DNA from: Prorocentrum cordatum
Taxonomy: Eukaryota; Sar; Dinophyceae; Prorocentrales; Prorocentraceae
Assembly: GCA_963575745.1 (NCBI GenBank)
Contig: CAUYUJ010000671.1
Location: forward strand, 10,001-57,500
Direction of reading: 5' to 3'
Length of the DNA: 47,500 nucleotides
A program made the position numbers and the translations under genes. Positions 1 through 9,978 of the stretch are shown here, one piece after another; the stretch's first letter is position 1; every line of letters starts with the position of its first letter. Under the pieces are notes generated by a model. It made no database searches. It worked only from the letters and a program-made list of their open reading frames with translations, and was not told where the DNA came from.

Positions 1-226
1 ACGTTCGCCGATCCGTGGATTCGGTGCCCACGCGCCAGATCCATGGATCCCTGATTCGGGTCAGCGCGTGCCCGAGTAAACATAAATCTTCGGAGGTCGG
101 CGCAGAACTCTGCGCGGACTTCCGGAGCTCCACGGTCGGGAGCTTTAGCTCAGCGTCTCGCGCTGCCGGCCCTGGCCCGCCGCGCTTCGGCGCGGCACGC
201 TGTCTGTTTCGTTTCTCGGTCCCCAG

Positions 227-690
227 GCGGCAGCGCCCCGAGCTGCTCCTCCGAGCCCCTCCCGCCCCGCGGGGAGCAGGGCGACGCGCCCTCTGCCTGC
301 GAATGCCGGGCGCGCCGCCGGGGCCGCCGCCGCGACGCGCCGCGCAAGAATGCCCGCCCGTGTGCTCCTGCCTGACCAGCCTCGAACTTATCCCTGTCCC
401 TGAGATTGACACGCCAAAAGGCGATGACAATCTTAGGGATGCGCCCCCCCAAAAAACGCAATCCCTAAGATTGGCATCGTGACGAGGAGATGCCCAGCAT
501 AGGGATAGGGATCTGTTCCAGGCTGGTAAATGCCGGCGCGGCGGGAGGGCCTGCGGCCCGGCTGCGATGTGTCGCACGCTCCGGTCCAAGTCTGCACGGC
601 ATAGGCGGCGCTTGCCGCGCCGTCGCTCCGTCGCGCGTCGACGCCAGGGAGCTGCGCAGAGCGAGCGCAAGCGAGCTAGAGACTCTACAG
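227..690 (+). CDS. Candidate exon interrupted by a TIR element; product unknown
   Basis: A pyrimidine-rich tract ending in CAG at 224-226 looks like a splice acceptor. The frame after it (codons from 229) reads GSAPSCSSEPLPPRGEQGDA and continues to 372, where a 158-bp TIR element is inserted. If the element and one copy of its TGCC duplication are removed, the same frame continues from 535 as GAAGGPAARLRCVARSGPSL and ends near ELETLQ at 690, just before CAG/GG. With the element in place the frame stops at TGA 373-375. No family is recognised, and the composition (Ala, Arg, Gly) means it could be a chance open frame in GC-rich DNA. The next element, a palindrome, begins about 15 bp downstream. 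Confidence 0.28.
373..530. mobile_element. TIR element, family I, copy 1
   Basis: The left end TGACCAGCCTCGAACTTATC and the right end, which reads GGGATAGGGATC then CCAGGCTGG, are inverted repeats of each other. Direct copies of TGCC flank the element (369-372 and 531-534) and look like a target-site duplication. No coding capacity is visible, so this is a MITE-like element. A second copy lies at 39304-39462 with the same internal sequence. Confidence 0.7.
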
Positions 691-705
691 GGGGCTACAT
701 GCGAA

Positions 706-824
706 CCCTGCCCCTACCCCCCACGATCTCCGAGTGGGAGGGCGGGGCTCGCTTCGCTCGGGAGCTCCCGAGCGAAGCGAACCCCACCCTCCCCCTCAGA
801 GATCGTGGGGGGTAGGGGTAGGTC
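706..824. repeat. Near-perfect palindrome
   Basis: The sequence CCCCTACCCCCCACGATCTC at about 712-731 reappears inverted as GAGATCGTGGGGGGTAGGGG near 801-820. The centre is GCTTCGCTCGGGAGCTCCCG followed by its complement. The whole 119 bp could fold into one long hairpin. Confidence 0.75.
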
Positions 825-825
825 A

Positions 826-985
826 GGAGGGAAAAAACACAGACACCATGAATTGTGGATTCCCAAGAAAATATGGGAAGATATGGCAAGTGGGGGGGGA
901 GACCCAAACCCAGAAGATATGGGGAAATATGGGGCATCCTTCTATCTGTGTGTATCTATTTGTGTGTCCTGGGGCCCCTTCAGCA
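826..985. repeat. Dispersed repeat V, copy 1 (AATATGGG-rich)
   Basis: A segment with several AATATGGG / GATATGG motifs, then TGTGTG runs, ending CCTGGGGCCCCTTCAG. It is repeated at 2676-2855 with the same order of motifs, and a degenerate relative lies near 13033-13150. No coding signal. Confidence 0.6.
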
Positions 986-1225
986 GGGTTCGCGCGTGGC
1001 CCCCTTATAGAGAACCCAAGGTGGTCGACGAAGAGCCTGGGCGCGGGGGCGCGACGGGTTCGCGGTCGGCGTCGTTTGGCTCGGCAGACCGCCCCGAGAG
1101 CTGACGCGGCCTCGTCGGAGCCCGGCTGTCCGGAGCGGGGGCCACCCGCAGGCCCCCTCGGAGGCACCTCCTGGGAGGCCGAGCTCTGCTTTTGCCCTGG
1201 TCCGACATCCGGCTTACTCCGGCTT

Positions 1226-1436
1226 AATCCCCAGGGGAACAAAAAGTCACATAAACATAACAACTCGGAGGTCCGCGCGGATTTCTCGGATCGGCGCTAG
1301 ACCCCCCTCCCTGGCGCGCGGAGCGCGCCAGGGGCGGCGCCGGAGGCGCCGCTGGTGGGCCCCAGCGCCGATCCGACAAATCCGCGCGGACCTCCGAGTT
1401 TTTATGTTTATGAGATTTTTTGTTCCCCTAATCCCG
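1226..1436. mobile_element. TIR element, family II, copy 1
   Basis: The two halves are inverted repeats of about 80 bp: CGGAGGTCCGCGCGGATTT on the left matches AAATCCGCGCGGACCTCCG on the right, and both ends carry TTAATCC/GGGGAAC-type sequence. The centre is itself palindromic (CCTGGCGCGCGGAGCGCGCC and GGCGCCGGAGGCGCC). Related copies lie at 2443-2652 and 12868-13020, with partial copies near 18150-18250 and 20560-20670. Confidence 0.7.
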
Positions 1437-1550
1437 CTTAATCCCGCTTACTCCTTCTTGATCCGAGGCCCACTCCGGCGTCACAGCTCACAGACGGGGC
1501 TCAATCCTCAAAATCCTCCCGACGAGAATTTTCCAGTAGCTGCCTCCTAG

Positions 1551-1655
1551 AAGGCCCCTGGGACCTGGCCCGGAAGCTCCTGGAGAGGCGCGGGCTCCGG
1601 GACTGCCTGCTTGTTCTCGGGCGGCGGGAAGCCGTGCACGATGCGCCGATCTCCA
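1551..1655 (+). CDS. Candidate exon, product unknown
   Basis: A CTAG acceptor at 1547-1550 precedes a frame with mostly G/C third positions: GPWDLARKLLERRGLRDCLL, then VLGRREAVHDAPIS. The likely donor is the GC after CAG at about 1655. The amphipathic LARKLLERRG stretch looks like real helix-forming protein. I do not recognise the family. It may belong with the open segments at 227-690 and 3373-3561, all on the + strand and separated by TIR elements, but no connecting exon is proven. Confidence 0.42.
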
Positions 1656-1730
1656 GGCCGGGCCCGCCCCGGGCCCAGGAGCGGTGCGTGCACCAATCCC
1701 AGGGGCGTATCGTGCACCGATCCCCAGGCT

Positions 1731-1814
1731 TACGTCGGGCCTGTCCCCCTACAGGGGGATTTTCGACGAAAAGTGACGAATACCCCCAAAATAGTCCAAG
1801 AATAGTCCAAAAAC

Positions 1815-1858
<44 letters not shown>

Positions 1859-1931
1859 CTTTTTGGGGCATTCTTGGGGTATTCCTAATGTTTCGCTCAA
1901 AATCCCCCGGTAGGGGGACAGGCCCGACTTA
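1731..1931. mobile_element. TIR element, family A, copy 1, with internal poly-T
   Basis: The left end GTCGGGCCTGTCCCCCTACA and the right end TAGGGGGACAGGCCCGACTT are inverted repeats of about 30 bp (GGGGGATTTTCGA / AAAATCCCCC inside). A run of about 38 T lies in the middle (1817-1855). Other members are at 11390-11527, 13867-14012, 25243-25400 and 39561-39750. Confidence 0.75.
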
Positions 1932-1944
1932 ACCCCAGGTTCTT

Positions 1945-2076
1945 GGCATCGCTCGGACGTGTGCATTTTTTTTTCCTTCGGCGAGGACCGAATCGAGGAG
2001 CATCCTCGATCATCTGGCGACAGAGTCACGCACGAGGCCGAAAAAAGCGCAGGGAGTGGACGCCCGAGCGATGGCC
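1945..2076. mobile_element. TIR element, family III, copy 1
   Basis: Starts GGCATCGCTCGGACGT and ends with the inverted form ACGCCCGAGCGATGGCC. The interior contains CGGCGAGGACCGA and ATCATCTGGCGA. A second copy lies at 17592-17716 inside adenylate kinase intron 4. The GC-rich 80 bp after it (2079-2161) is open in two frames, but I cannot assign it. Confidence 0.65.
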
Positions 2077-2232
2077 AGGGCTCCGGAGGAGCCGGGCCGG
2101 GATCGGCGCGGGCGCCCGGCTCGGCTGTTCCGGATGGTGCCGGGGGTGCCCACACGTCGAGGAACGAGAAACGGCAGAGGCATAAACTTTTGGCGCTCCG
2201 CGCTTTCAACGCAGAGACGACAAGAAACTCGC

Positions 2233-2435
2233 AGGCCTAGAGGTTGACACCAACACCAATATCGGCGGTGTTCCTCCACCGTGGGAAGAGGATCCCGATC
2301 TCGGTGGTGGTAGTAATAACTATTCTGGCTGCCAAGGTGACCGAAATATTACCACCAACACCGAAATCTAGGTTCGTCTTCCCCCTGTGGAGGCAACCCC
2401 CTGCGTTGGTGTTGGTGCCCATTTTCCAGGCCTCC
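2233..2435. mobile_element. TIR element, family IV, copy 1
   Basis: Begins AGGCCTAGAGGTTGACACCA and ends with TTGGTGTTGGTGCC...CCAGGCCTCC. The second half contains an inverted partner of the start (ACACCAACACC against GGTGTTGGTG). A close second copy occupies 25441-25638. Confidence 0.65.
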
Positions 2436-2442
2436 AAGAAGC

Positions 2443-2652
2443 GACAGAAGCCGAACGAAAAACGACAGAAGCATAAACTTCTGGCGCTCCGCGCAGATTC
2501 CGTGGATCCGCGCTTGGCCCCCCCGGCGGCGCCTCCGGCGCCGCCCCTGGCGCGCTCCGCGCGCCAGAGAGGGGGTCCAGCGCGGCTCCACGAACTCCTC
2601 GCGGACCGGCGAAGGTTTACGTTTATGCCGTTTTTCGTTCTTCTGGCATCTC
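2443..2652. mobile_element. TIR element, family II, copy 2
   Basis: GAACGAAAAACGACAGAAGC near 2454 is matched in inverted form by GCCGTTTTTCGTTC near 2627-2640. The inner halves (GCGCTCCGCGCAGATTCC / CTCCTCGCGGACCGGCG) are more diverged. The centre has the same GGCGCC and GCGCGC palindromes as copy 1. Confidence 0.65.
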
Positions 2653-2675
2653 TGAGGTCCATGGAAGCGTGGTTC

Positions 2676-2855
2676 AGGAGGGGAAAAACACACACAGACA
2701 CAATTATTCGTCGACCCCCAGGAAAATATGGGCAAATATGGGAAGTGGGGGGGGAAGACAAAAACTTCGAAAATATGGGAAAATATGGGGAATCCTCTTA
2801 TTTGTGTGTGTGTGTGTGTGTTTACTTGTGTGTCCCAGGGCCCCTTCAGTGGTGT
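2676..2855. repeat. Dispersed repeat V, copy 2
   Basis: Same order of motifs as the segment at 826-985: CAGGAGGGGAAAAAC, several AATATGGG, a GT run (2807-2825) and CCCAGGGCCCCTTCAG. From 2860 to 3290 there is GC-rich sequence with several overlapping open frames. One reads VSARVDDGAVVLLVLLLPR. None can be supported as a gene. Confidence 0.6.
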
Positions 2856-3289
2856 ACCTTTCTGGGGGGGGCGAGCGGGGGCGGGATGGCCCCGCTACCC
2901 CCGGGCTTCGGCCTCGCCTTCCGGAGTTGAGAAAGCCCTTCGCCCGCGCGTACGCGCTGCGCTTTCGCCCGCGGGCCCCTCCTGGGCCTGCCGGGGTCGC
3001 GCGTGCCTCTCTTTTCGCCGGCCCTCGTCTCCGCTCGCGTGGACGACGGCGCGGTGGTCCTACTCGTTCTGCTCCTCCCACGGCTCCTGATCCTATTCCT
3101 GCCTCTCCTCCTTTCGCCTTCGCCGCCTCACCCTCGCTTGAGGAGGCCGGAGGTGGAGGGACGAAGGGAAGGAAGGGACAAGGGGGTTATAGGGGGAGGA
3201 GGGAGCAGGGAGAAGGGAGTGGGGAGGAGGATGTGGGAGGGCTGACGGGCAGGGGAGGAGGGCTGCCAGGGAGGGAGGAGGAAGCAGGA

Positions 3290-3360
3290 GGGGAGAGGAG
3301 GGAGGAGGGAGGAGGGAGGAGGGAGGAAGGAGGAGGGAAGAGGCAGGCAGGTGGTGGAGG
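3290..3360. repeat. GGA microsatellite
   Basis: Imperfect GGAGGAGGGAGGA repeats leading directly into the candidate exon at 3373. Confidence 0.7.
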
Positions 3361-3372
3361 GCGGGAAGAGCG

Positions 3373-3561
3373 GCCTTCGCAGAGTCGGTCTCGGGAGGCC
3401 TGGACTACCACCTGGTGGACTCCAACGACGGCGTGGATTGGTTTGTTGAGAGCCTCCTGAAGGGGGGTCAGCCGCCGAAGGCCGACCGAGCGGCGGCCAG
3501 CTGGGAGCCTGGTGGTGCCTCTTCTTCCTCCTCCTCCCTCTCCTCGTCCCCATCCTCCTAA
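3373..3561 (+). CDS. Candidate terminal exon, product unknown
   Basis: The frame AFAESVSGGLDYHLVDSNDG continues VDWFVESLLKGGQPPKADRA and ends in a Ser run with TAA at 3559-3561. Third codon positions are almost all G or C and the residue mix is that of ordinary protein, unlike the surrounding GGA repeats. There is no ATG, so it would be the last exon of a + strand gene. An AG that could serve as acceptor lies just upstream (about 3368-3370). The Ser-rich tail is encoded by TCC-type sequence and may have grown from microsatellite. I do not recognise the family. Confidence 0.42.
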   Translation, partial: AFAESVSGGLDYHLVDSNDGVDWFVESLLKGGQPPKADRAAASWEPGGASSSSSSLSSSPSS

Positions 3562-3812
3562 GAAGGGGAGGAGGAGGAGGAGGAGGAGGAGGAGGAGGAG
3601 GAGGAGGAGGAGGAGGGGGGGGAGGAGGAGAGGAGGAGGAGGAGGAGGACGGAGGAGGAGGAGAGAGGAGGAGGAGGAGGAGGAGGAGGCGGGGAGGAGG
3701 ACGAGGAGGAGGAGCGAGGAGGAGGAGAGGAGGAGGAGGAGGGAGGAGGAGGAGGAGGAGGAGGAGGAGGAGGAGGAGGTGAGAGGGAGGAGGAGGAGGA
3801 GGAGGAATAGGA
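3562..3812. repeat. GGA microsatellite array
   Basis: About 250 bp of slightly interrupted GGA units. It directly borders the composite repeat at 3813-4605. Confidence 0.9.
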
Positions 3813-4605
3813 GGAGGAGGACCATTGTAAACCCAAGAGTCATCAATGATGTTGGAATGAATCCTCCATCCAAGCTCCTTCCAACAGGCCCCTACAAGGG
3901 TTCATTTCCACTGAGGGAACTACCTCGTTGGAAGGCAATCGTTTGAAGACACTGAAGCGTGCCAAAACATTGTTCTCGGGATTTCAACCCAACGGATCAA
4001 CTTGACTGTTGCGTCTTGACGATCCTGAATCGTGCCAGAACGCCGTTCCTGGGATCTCAACACCGCGAATCAATGTAACCGTCGCGTCATCAAATTCCGG
4101 AGTTCTTCCAAAACGCAGTTTCTGTTACGTTGATCATGGGACTCCGTGCACCTCTTGCAAATTTTAAGATGACGAATGTGCGCGGCGCTGAGGCGAGAGC
4201 CACATTTTGAAAAGGAACCGCCCTCAATCCGTGAACATCTTGCAAACTTTAAAACGAATGTGCGCGGCGATAAGGCGAGAGCCACATGTTGAAATCCACC
4301 CGCCATCAATCCGTGAAGCGCTTACACATTTAAAAAAACGACTGTGCGCGGCGATAAGGCGAGAGCCACATTTTGAAAACGACCCGCCCTGAATCCGTGC
4401 CGCTCTTGCAACTTTTTACGACGCATGTTCGTGGCGCTCAGGCGATAGCCACATTTTGGAAATTACCCGCCCTCCATCTGTGAAACTGTTGGCAATGTTT
4501 AAGCTTCAGGGTCACAAGTGGTGAGGACGTCTCAGTCGAAACGCCCAGCCGCCCTAAAAACTAACCTCGGGGTGCGACTGGGAGAAGCTTTTTACAAGGA
4601 AAAGC
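3813..4605 (-). repeat. Composite repeat, copy C1, with 78-bp units
   Basis: Read on the minus strand this has the same order as copies at 32805-34260, 39926-40738 and 41320-42324. It starts with a CGCACCCC...GGCGTTTCGACTGAGACGTC lead (4520-4600). Then come about five 78-bp units (4140-4500) carrying TGTGGCTCTCGCCTTAGCGC. Then come units with GTTGAGATCCCAGGAA and GTTCTGGCACGA (4010-4075). It ends with a CAACGAGGTAGTTCCCTCAG to AATGGTCCTCC tail that runs into GGA/TCC microsatellite. GGA arrays lie on both sides. Confidence 0.7.
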
Positions 4606-4666
4606 ATGGAGGAGGAGGAGGAGGAGGAGGAGGAGGAGGAGGAGGAGGAGGAGGAGGAGGAGGAGG

Positions 4667-4707
<41 letters not shown>

Positions 4708-4875
4708 AAGGATCAGGACGAGTTGGAAGAGAAGGATGTGTAAGAGGAGGAGGAGAAGGAGGCGGCAGGAGGAGGAGGAGGAGAGAGGAGGAGGAGGATG
4801 GCAGGAGGCAGGAGGCAAGAGGCAAGAGCAGGAGGAGGAGGGAGAAAGGAGGGGGAAGGGGTGGAAGAGGTTGAG

Positions 4876-4906
<31 letters not shown>

Positions 4907-4975
4907 AGGAGGCGGAGGCGGAGGCGGAGGAGGAGGAGGAGGAGGAGGAGGAGGAGGAGGAGGAACAGGTGATGA
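4606..4975. repeat. GGA microsatellite array
   Basis: Mostly GGA units with GCA and GGC interruptions, open in several frames on both strands. The reading frames in it are not genes. Confidence 0.9.
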
Positions 4976-4979
4976 AATA

Positions 4980-5256
4980 ATGGTGTGGTACGATGCGCTT
5001 CCCCATAGTCGTCTTCCTCTTCTGGTGCGCGGAGCAAGCTGTTCAGACGCCGCCCTGCTGCTGGCCGAGGAAGTCGCTGGTCGGATTACCGACAGGAGGT
5101 TGGGGTTCCAGGGGAGGGGCTACCGATCGAGAGTTTCTCGCGGTCCACTCGCAGACGAGGCTCCCGCCCGAGACACCCTCCAGGCTGAAGCTCGAGGAGC
5201 ACAGCAGTGACGACAGTGACAGGTTTTCCGTTGACACGCTCGGATTGAAAGCATGA
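4980..5256 (+). CDS. Small open frames of doubtful coding value
   Basis: Two overlapping + strand frames start here. One reads LPLLVRGASCSDAALLLAEE, the other starts MRFPIVVFLFWCAEQAV, which resembles a signal peptide. Both run into the 162-bp tandem repeat, so their 3' parts are repeat sequence. No family is recognised and neither has support beyond being open. Confidence 0.18.
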
Positions 5257-5660
5257 GGTGGGGGGCCCCACAGGGCGAGAGCTCCCGCTCCGGACTCCCG
5301 TGCGGTTCACTCCCAGAGGGGGCTCCCGCTCGAGACTTCCTCCATGTTCGGGCCTCAGAAGCCCAAGAGGGACGGCAGTTTCAGGCTTTCCGATGACCCG
5401 CTCGGGTGAAAAACATAGGGGTGGGGGCCCACAGGAAGGTTGCTCCCGCTCGAGGGGCTCCTCGCGATTCATTCGCGGACGAGGCTGCCGCTTGAGACCT
5501 TCTCCAGATTCAGGCCTCAGGAGCTCCAAAGTAGCGACAGTAACAAGTTGCCCTGTGACCCGCTCTGATTAAATACATGAGGTGGGGGCCGCATAGGGAT
5601 GGAGCTCCCGCTCGAGACTTCCTCGCGATTCATTCGCAGACGAGGCTCCCGCTCGAGACG
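5085..5660. repeat. Tandem repeat, 162-bp unit, about 3.5 copies
   Basis: The marker GAGGCTCCCGCTCGAGAC, or close variants, occurs with its CTCCCG at 5161, 5323, 5485 and 5646, spacings of 162, 162 and 161 bp. Each unit also carries CTCAGGAGC-type and TGACCCGCTC-type sequence followed by CATGAGGTGGGGGCC. Confidence 0.85.
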
Positions 5661-5756
5661 TCCTCGAAATGGGAATCTGTGTTTGTGTGTTCATGAGTGT
5701 GTGAATGTGTGGAGGTAGTCATGTTGTTATGATGTGTGAGTGTTTGTGTGTGTGAG

Positions 5757-5820
5757 GTGATGATGATGCTGATGATGATGATGCTGATGATGATGCTGAT
5801 GGTGATGGTGATGGTGATGG

Positions 5821-5882
<62 letters not shown>

Positions 5883-6108
5883 TCGTTGGTGATGATGCTG
5901 AGGATGATGATGCTGAGGATGATGATGCTGGTTCTGATGCTGTCGTTGACGATCCTGATGATGACGACGATGATGTTGATGATGGTGCTGATGCTCATGC
6001 TGATTATGCTGATGATGCTGGTGATGCTGCTGCTGATGATGATGATGCAGGTGATGATGATGGTGATGATGATGATGATGGTGATGATGCTGACGACGAC
6101 GACGATAC

Positions 6109-6147
<39 letters not shown>

Positions 6148-6935
6148 CTACGATGATGCTGCTGATGATGATGGTGATGATGATGACGGTGCTGATGAGG
6201 ATGATGCTGATGATGCTGATGCTGATGCTGACTATAATGATGCTGATGCTGATGATGGTGTTGATGATGAGGACTAGGATGATGCTGATGATGCTGATTA
6301 TGCTGATGGTGATGGTGATGATGATGACAACGAGTGTGATGACGGTGGTGCTGACGATGATGACGATGACGACGAAGACGACGACGGTGATGCTGCTGCT
6401 GATACTGATGATGCTGATGCTGATGAGGTTGATGATGATCATGATGCTGCTGCTGCTGATGATTCCGATTTTGATGACGAGGTTGATGATGCTGCTGGTG
6501 ATGATGATGAGGATCATCATCAGGATGACGATTATTGTGATGATACTGATGGTGATGATATGGCTGACGATACTGTTGAATACTATGATGCTGATGCTGA
6601 TGATGCTTCAGCTGACGATGCTGATAATGCTGATGATGATGACGATGCTGATGTTAGGCATGCTGACGATGACGATGATGGTGATGCTGATGGTGCTAAT
6701 ACTTATAATGATGATGCTGATGCTATCGATGATGTTTCTGCTGCTGATGATGATGCTTATGCTTATGCTGCTGCTGGTGATGCTGAGGATTATGGTGATG
6801 ATGATGATGCTGATGATGATGAGGATGCTGATGATGATGATGAAGATGATGATGGTGATGATGATGCTGATGATGGTGATGATGATGTTGATTCTGAGGA
6901 TGATGATGCTGATGCTGTTAGTATGCTGGCTGGTG
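5757..6935. repeat. GAT/GCT trinucleotide array
   Basis: About 1.2 kb of GAT units mixed with GCT, GAC and GGT triplets, in register throughout. It reads open as Met-, Asp- or Ile-rich peptides depending on frame and strand. From 6936 to 7460 the sequence is not repetitive. A minus-strand frame there reads GKGKEKARGKGKAKAKACLL, but a stop lies just upstream and no splice site is clear, so I make no gene call. Confidence 0.95.
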
Positions 6936-7464
6936 GGTATACTGGTTCCTGCACGGGGTGTCCAGAGAAATTGAGATCCCCGTTTGGGATGTGGGGAACA
7001 CATGGTCGTCTGGAGTATAGAGATTGGGGCCTGGTGCCCCAGTTGCCGCGCCCAGCCGAACTCCGCAACATCAGCGCTCTCTAGTGCCTGGCGCGCAGTG
7101 CCTAGCAGGCAGGCTTTGGCTTTGGCCTTGCCTTTGCCCCGTGCCTTCTCCTTGCCTTTGCCCTCGGGCTTGCTGGGCGTGATCACGCCAAGACAAGTTT
7201 ATCACGCAGTAAGCGTAAGTTGTGACGCAACTGCTTCGAGTAGGGACGTCGAGCCTTGGCCCATCCGTAAGGTGAGGGGCCTATGTTTTGCATTGCCTGT
7301 CGCAACTTTTCCATACCCTTCCGTAGCGGTTCATAACTTTTTGGATGGGATCGAAGCAGCGCAGCCCTACTCGGAGGACCGCGCCGCAAGTTTATTATCT
7401 GATGGCCTTCGGCCCATCCGCCACCGTGCCTGGGTGGTGGGTATGGCGCCTATCGGATGTTCGT

Positions 7465-8030
7465 TGGGATCTCGTGGGAGGCCTCTCGGGGGCCTCGTGG
7501 AGGCCGCCTGGAGGCCTCTCGGGTGCCGTTTTGGAGGCCTCTTTGGGGCCTCTTGGGGGCCTCTTGGGGGCCTTTTGGGGCCTCTTGGGGGGCCCCTTGG
7601 GGACCTCGTGGGGCCTGCTGGGGGCCTCTTGGGGCGGAAGGCTCAGACTTTCGGTTCGTGTTTCCTCTCTTGGGACCCTCTTGGGGCCGTCTTGAGGCCG
7701 TCTTGGGCGCCTGTTGGGCCGTCTTGGGGCGCTCTTAGGCCATCTTGGGGCTCTCTTGGAGGCCTCTTGGGCCGTTTTGGGGTGGTCTTGGGGACCTATT
7801 GGGCCGTCTTGGAGCGTCGGAATGCCGAAAAGGCGAGAGCGCCCAACTCCTTCAACCACCTTGGGACAATTAATGATTTTTGCCTCTTGAGGCCCTCTTG
7901 GGAAGCCTCTTGGGAAGCCTCTTGGAGTCCTCTTGTGGCGTCTTGGAGGTCTCTTGGGCCATCTTGAGGCCACCTTGGGCGTCTGGCAGCGATCTCTGGG
8001 CGTCTCGGGGCCTTCTTCGGCCATCTTGAA
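7465..8030. repeat. Degenerate GGCCTCTTGGGG tandem repeat
   Basis: Many near copies of GGCCTCTTGGGGGCC with variable spacing. It reads Pro/Arg/Lys-rich on the minus strand and Gly/Leu-rich on the plus strand. From 8031 to 8363 I see nothing recognisable; it ends in a TA run. Confidence 0.8.
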
Positions 8031-8363
8031 GGAAGGTCATGCGACAAGACGCGGGGGAACCCAGGGCAACCGCGAAAAGGTCCGCCAAATTTGCGATTAG
8101 GCAAAGGACCTGAGGACACGCCCATTCCGTGCCCAGAGGCACGGTGACGGATAATGTTGTTATATTTGGTGATGACAAGCGAACGAAATGTTTCACACAT
8201 TGACCAAGTGACTTATATCAGCATGTTTACATCGCGTAACCGATTAGCGCATTTGCAACTTCAGAACTGTTCCCAACACATATACGTCAGTTATAAGCAG
8301 CCACCTCCTGTATAACCACACTCACACAGCTGATACCAGTTGTGCAGGTTGACAGTACCCGAT

Positions 8364-8391
8364 CTATCTATATATATATATATATATATAT
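8364..8391. repeat. TA dinucleotide run
   Basis: CTATCTATATATATATATAT continuing to 8391; the only clear TA microsatellite of this length in the left half of the window. Confidence 0.9.
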
Positions 8392-8612
8392 AACAAGCAA
8401 CATTTTTTTTCCTGCAGAGCGACGGTAACAGGCGTGGCCAGGGGGATGGGGGGGAGGGGCGGGAGGGGGGGGGAGGGATTGGGGCCGGTCACGTCACGAT
8501 TCGCACCGGCGCCGCCCCTGGGAATGCCCAACGTTGTGGCCGATTCCCCGGCGGCGCCCGCGCGAGTCGTGAGGTGACCAGGGGGTGGGGGGTCTGGGGC
8601 GGTCTCTGGTCG

Positions 8613-8790
8613 GCTAGACGTAAGAGTGACCTTTCGCCGGAGTGACCTTTGGGTGCGGGCCCAAGTGGATCCCCCAGTCGCCGAACGCGCTGCGCTATAA
8701 GCGGCTTGCGCGCTTGGGTTTGGCTTCCCCGCGCTCCCCTAATGCCATGCACCAAAGGTCATTCTTACCCAGGGTCACTCTTGCGTGTAG
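8613..8790. mobile_element. TIR element
   Basis: CTAGACGTAAGAGTGACC and GAGTGACCTTTGGGTGC on the left match GCACCAAAGGTCATTC and GGGTCACTCTTGCGTGTAGA on the right in inverted orientation. It is about 180 bp with no coding signal. From 8791 to 9149 the sequence holds a short TCC run (8957-9020) and nothing else I can name. Confidence 0.6.
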
Positions 8791-9149
8791 ACGATCTGGC
8801 GTGATCGAGATTGGGACACACTGGGCTCTACATCCGACGAAGGCGGCCATGCACCACCACCGAGCCGGGCCAGGGCCACTCTGGGCCCCAGGGCGGTGTG
8901 CAGACCCTCCCGGGCTCGGCCAGGAGGGCGTGCACACCATGCCAAGTAAGACGCTGCCTCCTCCTCCTCCTCCTCCTCCCTCCTCCCTCCTCTCTCCTCC
9001 CTCCTCCCTCCTCCCTCATTACCACTTGGGGCTCAAGAAGGGCTCTCTTTTTCGGGCCGCTCCCCGAGAGCAAGGCTGGGGAACCCCTGTATGGCTGGGG
9101 CTCACCCTGGTCAGACAAGCCGCTTCGTTCCTCACTTCGTGCTCCTTGC

Positions 9150-9315
9150 AGCCAGTGGAGGCCCATGCCAAGAGACACCCTGCTTGCCTCCAGGGTGCCC
9201 TGGGTTTCTTGGGCTTCGATGATTTTGATACGGAGAGCGTGACGCTCCCACCCGAGGAATCCATGGACGCCCTGGGGTCTCAGGGTTGGGTTCCTTGCGG
9301 AAGGTTTCTTGTGGA
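9150..9315 (+). repeat. Dispersed repeat VIII, copy 1
   Basis: From GTGGAGGCCCATGCCAAGAG through CCTGGGGTCTCAGGGTTGGG to GGAAGGTTTCTTGTGG. Copies in the same orientation lie at 13728-13870 and 26640-26810, and an inverted one at 11520-11680. The 380-residue frame that crosses it (8642-9784) is not a gene. From 9316 to 9649 I see no feature. Confidence 0.7.
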
Positions 9316-9649
9316 TTGGCCTCCACTGTATTTCGCGCTCCAAATTGGTGCAGCAGTCGTGCTGCAGTCGGCCTGGAGTAGTAGGTCGACCCTGCCAAGT
9401 CAAGGGTACCCTCGTGCCCTGTGTCTCGCGACCCATGCCTCCTGCATTTCTGTGGCACCGGGGCCCTTGGAAGGGTCGTGTGTCCTCTCGCGTTTCCTCT
9501 CCACTCAAGTCCGACTGCACCATGAGGAACGCAGCCCATCAGGAACGAAGGGGCTTTCCTGGCCACGGCGGTCTGAGGAACGGCCCGGCAGCCCGAGGGC
9601 CCCTCCCGGGCCCGAAGCGCTCCTTAGGTCAGCGTCTCGACTGCACTGC

Positions 9650-9785
9650 GATCCCAGACCCCCGGCGTCATTATTTTTTCACGACGTCGACCCTAGAGGT
9701 TTCGACCCGAGTCGTTTTTTGACGGTCCCGAGGCCCAGTGAGGGCCTCCAGATGCCGAACTTGGCGAAAACCCTCCCGTCGTGAT
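9650..9785 (-). repeat. Dispersed repeat VII, inverted copy
   Basis: The minus-strand sequence carries CACGACGGGAGGGTTTTC then GCCTCGGGACCGTCAAAAAA. The same block recurs at 10760-10925, 11195-11330, 13160-13325, 14065-14195, 16690-16873 and 25910-26093 in both orientations. It is one of the commonest dispersed repeats in the window. Confidence 0.65.
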
Positions 9786-9814
9786 TTTCTCATTGCTCGA
9801 GGGGGTCTGGGATG

Positions 9815-9978
9815 ACTGTACAGTGCCGTTTTTAATACATGCTCCGCGTGCGGATCATGTATTAACAATGCAGGGACTTAGCATTCAAAACAACGATGAG
9901 TTCATGCATACATTTATTCCTAAATTAATCATGTATTAAAAATCTTATAATTCAAACATCCAATGTATTAAAAACTGC
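9815..9978 (+). promoter_or_regulatory. AT-rich upstream region with a hairpin
   Basis: This AT-rich stretch directly precedes the spliced-leader relic and the adenylate kinase start. TTAATACATG (9832-9841) and CATGTATTAA (9854-9863) are inverted repeats around a GC-rich loop, and ATGTATTAAAAA recurs twice more before 9978. Its position suggests the upstream regulatory or intergenic region of the gene. No defined promoter motif can be named. Confidence 0.35.

Noticed and set aside
4980-5256. Secreted small protein starting MRFPIVVFLFWC
   Set aside because: The hydrophobic start is suggestive, but the rest is the 162-bp tandem repeat and other frames are equally open.
8642-9784. 380-residue + strand open frame
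   Set aside because: It crosses repeat VIII and repeat VII, which occur elsewhere in both orientations and other frames. No domain or consistent codon bias.
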